From: Oscillospiraceae bacterium | Lineage (GTDB): Bacteria; Bacillota; Clostridia; Oscillospirales; Acutalibacteraceae | Assembly (NCBI GenBank): GCA_009783605.1 | Contig: WRDE01000003.1 | Coordinates: 1-24,574 of the forward strand | Reading direction: 5' to 3' | DNA: 24,574 nt | Shown: positions 13,692-21,700 of the stretch, in pieces | Numbering within the stretch: position 1 is the first letter of the stretch | How the letters are laid out: every line of letters starts with the position of its first letter | Notes under the pieces: model-generated | The model's input: the letters and a program-made list of their open reading frames with translations, nothing else | What the model was told of the DNA's origin: nothing | Databases searched by the model: none | Program-made: the position numbers and the translations under genes

Positions 13692-16600
13692 TCACGGCGT
13701 GATCCGCAGCGTCTTGATCTCAAACGCCCGGAAACTCAGCGGGATTTTTACGCCGTCTTCGGTTTTTTCAAATTCTACCGGTGTGCCGTCTTCTTCCAGC
13801 ATATTGACTTCGCTGACCGCCGATGCGGGCAGCCGCAGGGTCAATGTGCTGTCGGTGGCCTTCTTCACCGCCTCATACAGCCGCAGGATATAGTCGGGTG
13901 AGCCGTCCTCGGCGGGTTTGAGGGCCTCGAGGATGATGTTGCCTACGGAAATGTCCAGCGCGGAAAAATCTTTTGCTGCGCCCGGATAGACCTGCACCGG
14001 CACGTTGAGGTCATACCCCTGCTGTATCAGCCCGCTGTCCCCCAAGGATTGGGCGAAGAGATAACAGCTATAGGTAAACGTCTGGATCCCGTGGTCGCAT
14101 TGCGGGTCGGGGCTGAACGGGGAGCGCAGCAGCGTCAGGTTGATCTCGTTGCCAAGGACATTGCAGCCGTATTTGCAGTCGTTCAGTACCGCGAAGCCGC
14201 GGCCTTCCTCGCAGAGAGCGGTCCAGTGGTGGTTGACCACCTCGAACCGGTCGAAATCGAAGGGGCGGGAGCGGTGGTTCGGGCGTTTCACGTAGCCGTA
14301 TTGGATGTTATGTACCGCCTCATCGCTGTGGATGTTGGGCGCGAAGCCGACCTTCAGCATTTTATGTGTCTCCCGCCAGTCGACGGTGGTTTCGAAATCT
14401 ATCCGGGTGTGGTCAGCGCAGATGCTGACCACCTGGGACAGGGTGGAATTGCCGAATCTGCGGGTGATGCGGATGGCCGTGTTGACCGGTCCGGCCGAAA
14501 GCAGCTCAAAATCTGCCGGTTCGGTCAGCGGTATCCGCTGCAGCTCATAGTTGGTGTCGATGTCCCATGCCTCATACGAGACCGGGATATCCTTGAACAG
14601 CTTCATCTCGTTGCCTTTGCCGGCAAGCCATTCGACGCCGGTCTCTTTATCGATAATCGAGGTGATCTCCCCGAACGCATCAAAAACAACCGTCCGCCAC
14701 GCGTTTTCCAGCACCACGCCGGACGGTTCTGTCAGCCGGAAAGGAGCGGGGAATGCCTCTTCCGCATTCCCCGCAGCCGGCGTCACCGTGACCGCCCCGC
14801 AGGAGGGGACAAATACTTTGGCGATCCGCTTGCCGTCATATGCCTGCACCGGTACCGGTTCGCCGTTTACAGCAGCGCCGCCGAACCCTTCCGGCAATTC
14901 GACAATAGCTGTCCGGTCAAAATTCAACGAATTGAATACCGTAATGGCATTTTCATCTTTCACCAGCGCCGCCGCCAAATCCTTTTGGATCAGTGCGGTA
15001 TCGTCCAAAACCTCCGCATACATCGCCTCGGCTTCCTTATACACCCGGGCGATCGACGAGCCGGGCAGGATATCGTGAAACTGGTTCAACAGCACGGTTT
15101 TCCAGTGTTCATCCACCCGCGCCAGCGGATAGTCGGCGCCGGCCAGTTTGGCCAGTACGCCCATGAATTCCACTTCACGAAGCGCCAACTCGGATTTGCG
15201 GTTGCCCTTTTTGGTCTTGGCCTGGGAGGTCTGGACGCCCCGGTGGACCTGCAAATACAGCTCACCTACATACTCCTCGACCGGTGCCGGATGCCACTCG
15301 AAAAAGTCGATGGGGCTGGCGTTTTTGACCTTCGGGACCCCCTCGAAATCCTCTTCGCGGAGGGTATACTCAATATGCTCCCGGCAGGGTCCGCCGCCGC
15401 CGTCGCCGTAGCCGTAGGGCTGCGGGAAGCCGCGGATGCCGTTCTTCTGCTTGCGCCCATGCCAGCGGCCGATCATCCGGCCCGGGTGGGTTTCGGAATT
15501 ATAGTCCTCGTGCAGGAAGCAGTCGACCGCCGTGCCGTCGATGCCGATCCAGCGGAAATACTGGTGCGGGAACTTCTCGCCGCCGTTATACGCCCACCAG
15601 ATTTTTTGGGTGGAGAAATACGGCACACCGCAGCCCTGCATGATCTGGGGCAGCGCGCCGGAATAGCCGAACACGTCGGGCAGCCACAGCATTTTATTGT
15701 CCACGCCGAATTCCTCCATAAAATACCGCTTGCCGTGGACGAACTGGCGGATCAGCGCCTCGCCGGACGACACGTTGGTGTCGGCCTCGACCCACATGCC
15801 GCCCTCGCAGATCCACTGGCCGTTTTTGACCTTTTCCTGAATGCGCTTATACATTTTCGGGTATTTTTCCTTGGCCCAGCGGTAGATGTGGGGCTGGGAC
15901 TGGAGGAATTTGTATGTCGGGTATTCGTCCATATTCCGCAGCTGGCCGGCGAAGGTGCGCATCACCTTGCGCTCGGTCTCGGCCAGCGGCCAGAGCCATG
16001 CCACGTCGATATGGGCATGGCCGAAAGCGAAAAATTCCGGGGTGGTCGGCCCGTTTTTCAACTCGAAAATCGGCGCCAGCCGCTCCCGGGCGGCCTGATA
16101 ATCCCGGTTACGCCCGGCGGCGTCCTGCTCAAAATCCACCAAAAGCGTAAAATCCTTTAACGCGTTCCAGATATCCCAGTACCGCAACGATTCCTCCGGC
16201 ATGGCTTTTGGCCGTTCCCCGCCGCCGTGACGGCCGCCCTCGGCGCCCAACGCCTCGTTCAAAAATTTCACATCGATATAGAGCTGATACGCCAGCTCGT
16301 TCCAGACGCCAAAGCTGCATTCCCCGATACTGGCCCGCAGATCGTCCGGCTTTTTCGGATGATAATTGCCGGGGTTGCTCTCGGGGTCATACACCCCGAC
16401 CAACCCGACCACCGGACCGTGGGCGACACCGGGGAATTCGTGGCCGGAATAGGTCTCTACCGCGATATCGTAGGTCTCGCCGGGCCTGCCGTCGAAACTG
16501 ATGGTCAGATCGCTTATTTTATGGGTTTGGTCCCGCACCCAGTCGTTGCGCCGACCACAGAATTCCTCGCCGTTCAGATAGACGCAGCACTCGCCGCCGA

Positions 16601-16865
16601 GATCCAACTTCAGCACGATCCGCTTGCCGGCCGCGCCCTCCGGCAGCGTTATCTGCCCGCGCACCCAGAGATATTCCCATTCCTTGCCCCATCTGGTACC
16701 GCGCTTCATCGGCTCCATCGGGCGGGTCATCGCCTGCGCGCAGGATAACTGTTCGGCGGTGGCGAAGCCGTCCCAGCTGATGTCGGCCAGCGGCTCATAC
16801 AGGTCGCTCACCAACGCCCCCATCCATTTCCGGATCCGGTTTCGCCATTCGATTTGATATTCCAT
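13692..16865 (-). CDS. GH38 alpha-mannosidase (cytosolic)
   Basis: A 1057-residue enzyme without signal peptide. An N-terminal beta-sandwich spans about residues 60-165. The GH38 catalytic domain carries GHAHIDVAWLW (residues 282-292; metal-binding His and Asp) and LPDVFGYSG (395-403; nucleophile D397). QFHDILPGS follows further on, then the long C-terminal beta domains (GH38C). The family hydrolyses terminal alpha-mannosides, typically on imported oligosaccharides. The ATG lies seven bases after GGGGGA. A promoter at 16901-16930 overlaps the end of the toxin gene. It ends in TGA within a 7-bp repeat pair (13681-13694) and leads into the SGNH gene, probably in one transcript. Confidence 0.95.
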   Translation of the reverse strand: MEYQIEWRNRIRKWMGALVSDLYEPLADISWDGFATAEQLSCAQAMTRPMEPMKRGTRWGKEWEYLWVRGQITLPEGAAGKRIVLKLDLGGECCVYLNGEEFCGRRNDWVRDQTHKISDLTISFDGRPGETYDIAVETYSGHEFPGVAHGPVVGLVGVYDPESNPGNYHPKKPDDLRASIGECSFGVWNELAYQLYIDVKFLNEALGAEGGRHGGGERPKAMPEESLRYWDIWNALKDFTLLVDFEQDAAGRNRDYQAARERLAPIFELKNGPTTPEFFAFGHAHIDVAWLWPLAETERKVMRTFAGQLRNMDEYPTYKFLQSQPHIYRWAKEKYPKMYKRIQEKVKNGQWICEGGMWVEADTNVSSGEALIRQFVHGKRYFMEEFGVDNKMLWLPDVFGYSGALPQIMQGCGVPYFSTQKIWWAYNGGEKFPHQYFRWIGIDGTAVDCFLHEDYNSETHPGRMIGRWHGRKQKNGIRGFPQPYGYGDGGGGPCREHIEYTLREEDFEGVPKVKNASPIDFFEWHPAPVEEYVGELYLQVHRGVQTSQAKTKKGNRKSELALREVEFMGVLAKLAGADYPLARVDEHWKTVLLNQFHDILPGSSIARVYKEAEAMYAEVLDDTALIQKDLAAALVKDENAITVFNSLNFDRTAIVELPEGFGGAAVNGEPVPVQAYDGKRIAKVFVPSCGAVTVTPAAGNAEEAFPAPFRLTEPSGVVLENAWRTVVFDAFGEITSIIDKETGVEWLAGKGNEMKLFKDIPVSYEAWDIDTNYELQRIPLTEPADFELLSAGPVNTAIRITRRFGNSTLSQVVSICADHTRIDFETTVDWRETHKMLKVGFAPNIHSDEAVHNIQYGYVKRPNHRSRPFDFDRFEVVNHHWTALCEEGRGFAVLNDCKYGCNVLGNEINLTLLRSPFSPDPQCDHGIQTFTYSCYLFAQSLGDSGLIQQGYDLNVPVQVYPGAAKDFSALDISVGNIILEALKPAEDGSPDYILRLYEAVKKATDSTLTLRLPASAVSEVNMLEEDGTPVEFEKTEDGVKIPLSFRAFEIKTLRITP

Positions 16866-16900
16866 GTAAGAATCCCCCGTCTGTTTTTTTGTTACCTGTC

Positions 16901-16930
16901 ATCATACCTTATTTTGGGAGGGGAAGTCAA
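16901..16930 (-). promoter_or_regulatory. Promoter of the GH38 mannosidase gene
   Basis: On the minus strand TTGACT (16925-16930), an 18-bp spacer and TATGAT (16901-16906), 35 bp before the ATG. The -35 element overlaps the last codon and stop of the toxin gene. Confidence 0.6.
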
Positions 16931-17349
16931 TGGGTTTGGCTGTTTTTCATAATTGTTATCATATCCTCCGGCAGTATGGCCGGTACCACCCCGTTTTTGA
17001 AATCCCGGATATCCCGGGTGACAATATAATCCGCTCTGATCCGGTTGGCGCAGGAAGCCTGTACGGCATCTTCCAAGTCTGCCATGCCGCTTAAAAATGC
17101 CGCGGAGATATCGCTTTTTAGCACGTCGGCAACATCTAAAATAGTTAAAAGCGTTTTTATCGCATCCCGGACGGTTTCCGGTGGTATATATTTGCGTAAA
17201 ATATATACCACATCGGTCACCGTTGTGGCGGAGATAAAGCCGGCGGCCTGATCTGCTTCACAATATTGCAGCAACCGGAAAGAATCCTCATATCCGTTCC
17301 GTTTCGAGAGAACATCCACCACGATATTGGTATCCAACAGCCATTTCAT
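16927..17349 (-). CDS. PIN-domain toxin (VapC-like ribonuclease)
   Basis: A 140-residue PIN domain. The acidic metal-binding residues can be placed at D6 (LLDTNIVVD), D46, the DLEDAV cluster (D91/D94) and D113 (VTRDIRDF). These proteins cut RNA when freed from their antitoxin. The ATG overlaps the antitoxin TGA by four bases (ATGA), the standard coupling for such pairs. The target RNA cannot be inferred. The pair is less GC-rich than the flanking enzymes, consistent with acquisition. Confidence 0.88.
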   Translation of the reverse strand: MKWLLDTNIVVDVLSKRNGYEDSFRLLQYCEADQAAGFISATTVTDVVYILRKYIPPETVRDAIKTLLTILDVADVLKSDISAAFLSGMADLEDAVQASCANRIRADYIVTRDIRDFKNGVVPAILPEDMITIMKNSQTH

Positions 17350-17561
17350 TGTTTTGCCAGCCTTTCGGATTTTATACTGTCCTCGTCAACATCCGGCGGT
17401 ATAAGGCCAACTAACCGGTCGGACAAAAAAGAAACTGTCTTTTTCATACCGAGCAGACGGGCAACCGGCTGTCCGTTTTTGGTAATCACAATCTCCTGTC
17501 CTGCGGCCAGATCGAGATATTTTCCGAAATTGTTCTGCGCTTCTGTTGAGGTAATGATCAT
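17346..17561 (-). CDS. Phd/YefM-type antitoxin
   Basis: A 71-residue protein: MIITSTEAQNNFGKYLDLA followed by GQEIVITKNGQPVARLLG is the Phd/YefM DNA-binding fold, and the acidic C-terminal tail (PPDVDEDSIKSERLAKQ) would bind the toxin. The ATG at 17561 is preferred over the GTG at 17573 because GGAG lies about 11 bases before the ATG but abuts the GTG. The gene probably represses its own promoter at 17594-17622. Confidence 0.88.
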   Translation of the reverse strand: MIITSTEAQNNFGKYLDLAAGQEIVITKNGQPVARLLGMKKTVSFLSDRLVGLIPPDVDEDSIKSERLAKQ

Positions 17562-17593
17562 AATTGGACACACTCCTTTCTTGTAGCGGATCT

Positions 17594-17622
17594 ATTATAA
17601 CTCAAATAGCCAAAAAAATCAA
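17594..17622 (-). promoter_or_regulatory. Promoter of the toxin-antitoxin operon
   Basis: On the minus strand TTGATT (17617-17622), a 17-bp spacer and TATAAT (17594-17599), about 33 bp upstream of the antitoxin ATG. Confidence 0.7.
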
Positions 17623-17661
17623 GCGCAAATTAGCTAACCTTTGGATGTGTTTATATACCGC

Positions 17662-18495
17662 CTACATAAAATTATACCTCCCCGGCGACACCCCGTACAC
17701 CTTCTTGAACACCGTATTGAAATATCCCGGGCTGTTGAATCCGGACGCCAGCGCCGCGTAGGTGACGGTGGCGCCCTCCTTCAGCAGCCGGGCGGCGTGT
17801 CCGGCGCGGATGTTGCGCAGGTAGATGATGGGGGTGAGGCCGGTGATGCGTTTGAAAATGTCGATAAGGTAGAATTTATTGAGGTTGGTGTGCTCCGCCA
17901 GCAGATCAATCGTGACCGGATCGGTAAAATGCTGTTCCATATAAACGATGGCTTTTTTGACATGGCCGATGACGGCGGGATCCGGCAGATTGTCCGCCGG
18001 GATAAACGCGCGGTGCTGATGCAGCAGCGCAATGATCTCATATAACCCGTTTTTTATCTGCAGCTCCGCCCGGGGGACATGCTCCAGCCGGAGGATTTCA
18101 GCCACCTGTCTCCGGATATCCTCATGCAGCGGCTCCCCTTTCCGCAAAATCCGCGGGAAAAGCAATTTTTTATACTTGAGCGGGTCAATGATCCGGGTCT
18201 GGCACAGGTCGTCATATTTGAATTCCAACAGCTCAAACCGGAACAGTACCGCCCATAATTTGCCGTCCCGTGCGGCGGTTATGCTATGCAGATGCCCGGT
18301 ATTGACAAAGATAATATCCTGTTCCCCAAACCCGACCGCCTCGCCGTTGATCTCGATCGACCCGCCGGTTTCGGCATAGACGATCTCCAACTCCTCATGC
18401 CAATGGCTGTAGACAGAGGAAAAATTGTAGATATATACCGGAAAGGCCTTGGGTTTACGCACAAAATCTTCCAGCAATTTTACACTCGGCAGCAT
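17662..18495 (-). CDS. AraC-family transcriptional regulator (cupin sensor + HTH)
   Basis: A 277-residue regulator. The N-terminal cupin sensor (residues about 20-90) includes HWHEELEIVYAETG and FVNTGHLHSI. The C-terminal AraC-type double helix-turn-helix (residues about 178-277) shows ITGLTPIIYLRNIRAGHAARLL and GFNSPGYFNTVFKKVYGVSPGRYN. Regulators of this build commonly sense sugars and activate adjacent glycan genes. It is divergent from the GH31 gene. Direct repeats AATGATAGCT at 18550-18559 and 18584-18593 in the shared spacer are candidate binding sites. The ATG has GGGAGA seven bases upstream. It ends in TAG. Confidence 0.92.
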   Translation of the reverse strand: MLPSVKLLEDFVRKPKAFPVYIYNFSSVYSHWHEELEIVYAETGGSIEINGEAVGFGEQDIIFVNTGHLHSITAARDGKLWAVLFRFELLEFKYDDLCQTRIIDPLKYKKLLFPRILRKGEPLHEDIRRQVAEILRLEHVPRAELQIKNGLYEIIALLHQHRAFIPADNLPDPAVIGHVKKAIVYMEQHFTDPVTIDLLAEHTNLNKFYLIDIFKRITGLTPIIYLRNIRAGHAARLLKEGATVTYAALASGFNSPGYFNTVFKKVYGVSPGRYNFM

Positions 18496-18549
18496 ACGAC
18501 CATCTCCCTATTGCTTTTACCCCAATATTGTAACATAACAGGGCAATAA

Positions 18550-18593
18550 AATGATAGCTTTTTTGATAAATAAATTGTAAGATAATGATAGCT
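18550..18593. repeat. Direct repeat AATGATAGCT, possible AraC operator
   Basis: Two exact 10-bp copies begin 34 bp apart (18550 and 18584) in the spacer between the AraC-type regulator and the GH31 gene. A regulatory role is inferred from position only. Confidence 0.4.
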
Positions 18594-18603
18594 ATGCTAT
18601 GCT
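18575..18603 (+). promoter_or_regulatory. Possible promoter toward the GH31 gene
   Basis: TTGTAA (18575-18580), a 17-bp spacer and TATGCT (18598-18603); each box matches four of six consensus bases. The second AATGATAGCT copy lies between the boxes. It would start a transcript just before the structured leader at 18611. Confidence 0.35.
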
Positions 18604-18610
18604 GATTGCC

Positions 18611-18702
18611 AATGAGCCTCACCCGGCCCAAGAAGCGGAGTGTCAGGACGGGGTATCCGGCTAAACGGAACGCCCCATGGGGCGTAGAATCAGGTCCAAC
18701 AA
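18611..18702 (+). ncRNA. Structured RNA candidate, HEARO/omega-RNA-like core, in the GH31 leader
   Basis: The segment shows a consistent fold. CCTCAC (18617-18622) pairs with GTG-TC-AGG (18640-18647). GGAC (18646-18649) closes with GTCC (18694-18697). Inside that lie the hairpins CCG-GCTAAA-CGG (18657-18668) and CGCCCC-ATGGGGCG (stem within 18670-18685). The strings CCCAAGAAGC, GGAGTGTCAG and AGAATCAGGTCC look to me like the conserved 3' part of HEARO (IscB-type omega RNA) elements. That match is from memory and was not computed. No IscB or TnpB gene is adjacent. It could instead be an unrelated cis-regulatory leader of the GH31 gene. Confidence 0.4.
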
Positions 18703-18751
18703 ATTAAAAACAAACGGCGTCCAAACCGCCGGAAAGGAATGGTCAAAATCG

Positions 18752-21700
18752 ATGAAAGAACGTTTGCTGCCGCTGTTGTGCGCGCTGGCTCTGCTGATCG
18801 GCTGCGGGGGGGTGATGATGATGGCTGACAACATGCCCGGGCTGCCGGCGATGGCCGCGTCGCCCCCCATCCCCGATCTGGCGGTCGGCGCCTCCGGCAG
18901 GCTGCGGGTGAGTGTCTGCACCGACTCCATCATCCGCGCCCGCTATTCCCCCAACGGTGTCTTTTCCGAAAAGGATAAGGATGCCTACAACACCTTCGCC
19001 TGGAAGTTCGACTGGGAACCGGTGGAGTATACGGTGGATGAATCCGCCTCCTCCATCGTCGTCACCACCGCCAAATTGATCGTAACGGTAAACAAAACCA
19101 CCGGTTATGTCTCCTATGCCGACATCGACGGTCTGCCGCTGACCTCCGAAACCAACCGCACCTCATCCAACGTGAATATTTCCGGCGAATCCCGGGCCGT
19201 CTATGCCATCGGGCAGCAGTTTTCCTGCCAGAACAACGAATACCTCTACGGCTTCGGCAACATCAACGGCACCGTCGGTATCCGCGGGCAGAACATTGAG
19301 CTGCGGCAGACCAATGTGGAGAAACGCACCCCGATGTTCTTCTCCAACATGGGCTACGGCATCTTCTTCGACGTCACATCCAACGCCACCCTGTCCTGGA
19401 GCGGCGGCAGTACCAACTATACCTACACCGGCCGGGCCACCGATACGATGGATTACTATTTCCTCTACGGGCCGGAGCCGGACGGTGTCATCTCCGGCTA
19501 CCGCACCGTCACCGGCCAGGCGGCGATGCTGCCCAAGAGCGCCTTCGGGTATGTCCAGTCCCGCAACCGGTACAATTCCTGGGACGAGATGCACCGGGTC
19601 ACCGACCGGTTCCGCCGGGAGGGTATCCCGCTGGATCAGATGGTGGTGGACTTCTTCTGGTATCCGGGCAACAAGGGCTTTATGAACGTCATGGAGTGGC
19701 GGCCCGAATTCGCCAATCCGTCGGCCAATGTCAAGCTGCTGCACGATAAAAATGTCGCCGTCTCGGTTTCGGTCTGGCCCTCCTTCGGGGCCAATAGCCC
19801 CACCTATAGCTATATCACCCAAAACTTCCCGAAATTCCTGTTCCCGGACAACAACCCCAATCAATTCGGCTACGTCTACGATCCCACCTCGGCCGAAAAC
19901 CGGAAGATATACTGGGACCTGATCAACGACAACGTATCGGTCCACGGCTTCGACACCATCTGGCAGGACGCCACCGAGCCCGAGACCAGCCGCTGGTCCT
20001 GGAACGATAACCACGAGATCACCTCGATCGGCAGCTCCCGGTTGGTGGGCCTGAAATATTCGCTGTATTCCACCCAGGCGGTGTATGAGGGCCAGCGTTC
20101 GGTCTCGGACGACAAACGGGTGAATTCCCTCTCCCGCTCGGCGGTGGCCGGCGTCCAGCGATACGGCGTCCAGAGCTGGTCGGGGGATATCGCCTACGGC
20201 TTCAATCAGCTCCGGCAGGAGATCCGCGGGGTGATGAACTTCAGCGCCTCCGGCATCCCCTATTTCTCCACCGATACCGGCGGCTATCACGCGATGGACA
20301 ACACCAACCCCAACGACCGGGAGATGTTCCTGCGCTGGCTGCAATATTCCACCTTCAACAGCATCATGCGGGTGCACGGCGAAGGCTCCGGCAAGGAGCC
20401 CTGGCAGATGGGGATGGAATATCAGGAGTATATCACCGACTATATCAACCTGCGCCAGCGGCTGATGCCGTATATCTATTCGGTAGCCGGGGCGGTCACC
20501 CAGAACGACTACAGCATGGTGCGCCCGTTGGTATTCGACTTCCGGGAGGATATCACCGCCTGCCGGGCGCAGGACCAGCTGATGTTCGGCCCGTCGATCA
20601 TGGCCTGTCCGGTCTCCACCCTCGGCCAGCGGGAGCGGAGCGTCTATTTCCCCGAGGGGAGATGGATCAATTTCTGGACCGGCGAGAGTTTCGACAGCTA
20701 CGGCATGTTGATGACGGTGGACGCGCCGCTGCGCCGGATCCCGCTGTTTATCCGGGCCGGCGGTATCATCCCGATGGGGCCCTTCACCCAGCATGTCAAC
20801 GAAAAATCCGATCCGGTGGAGATCCGGGTCTATATGGGGGCCGACGGCTCATTCAATTTTTATGAGGACGAAGGCAACAACTATAATTACGAGCAGGGCG
20901 CATTCACCAACATCCCGTTCACCTGGGACGAGACCGCCAAAACCCTCACCATCGGCGCCCGCGCCGGCAGCTTTGAGGGTATGCTGGAAAACCGCACCTT
21001 CCATATCGTGTTTGTGCAGCCGGACTACGGCCACGGCATTACGGAATCCAAAGGCTACCAGCAGACAGTCGCCTATGACGGCGCCGCCCAAACCGTTGCG
21101 TTCGATCCGAACTGGGTGCCGCCGATCCCGGATATCGACAAACACCTGCTGCCGAAACCCACACCGGGACCGCTGCCGGGCAAACCCGACCGGGCGATGG
21201 TGGGGGAATGGAGCTTTGACGACGGGCAGGGCGCGCTGATCACCGACACCTCCGGATTCTTCAACCACGCGTCGCTGGTGTCCGGTTCCTGGGTCGCGGG
21301 CAAAGCGGGCGACGCCATACAGCTCAGCAGCGCCAACGGAAACTACGCCGAGGCGGAGGATTCCCCGTCGCTGGGCATGACCGACGCCATCTCCTTCTCC
21401 TGCTTCATCAACTATACCGGCGGCGGCTTCCAGAACATCGTCAACAAGGGCGGCAACGGTATGTACTTAGCCAACCCCGGATTTTCGATGATTCTCATCG
21501 ACGGCAATCTGCAGGTGGAGATCCAATCGCCCAAGAGCGCCGCCGGCACCACCGAAAGAGTCGTGATAGAAAGCAACGCCTTCCGGCCGATTCCCCGGAA
21601 CTCATGGGTTCATGTGGGCTTCACCTGGCAGAGCAAGGCGTCCGGCGGCGACGGCATCCTGCGCCTTTATGTAAACGGCAATCTGGCCAGCGCCGTGACG

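Noticed and set aside
14049..16160. Long plus-strand ORF of 703 codons opposite the GH38 gene
   Set aside because: Antisense shadow in a GC-rich gene; no domain, no ribosome binding site, and the minus strand encodes a clear GH38 enzyme with intact motifs.
18677..18751. Upstream ATG for GH31 giving a 25-residue N-terminal extension
   Set aside because: The ATG lies in the loop of a palindrome and the extension precedes the signal peptide with charged residues; the ATG at 18752 gives a normal export signal.
19163..20794. Minus-strand ORF of 543 codons opposite the GH31 gene
   Set aside because: Its His/Gly/Pro/Arg-rich, low-complexity composition is typical of an antisense shadow; the GH31 frame has catalytic motifs.
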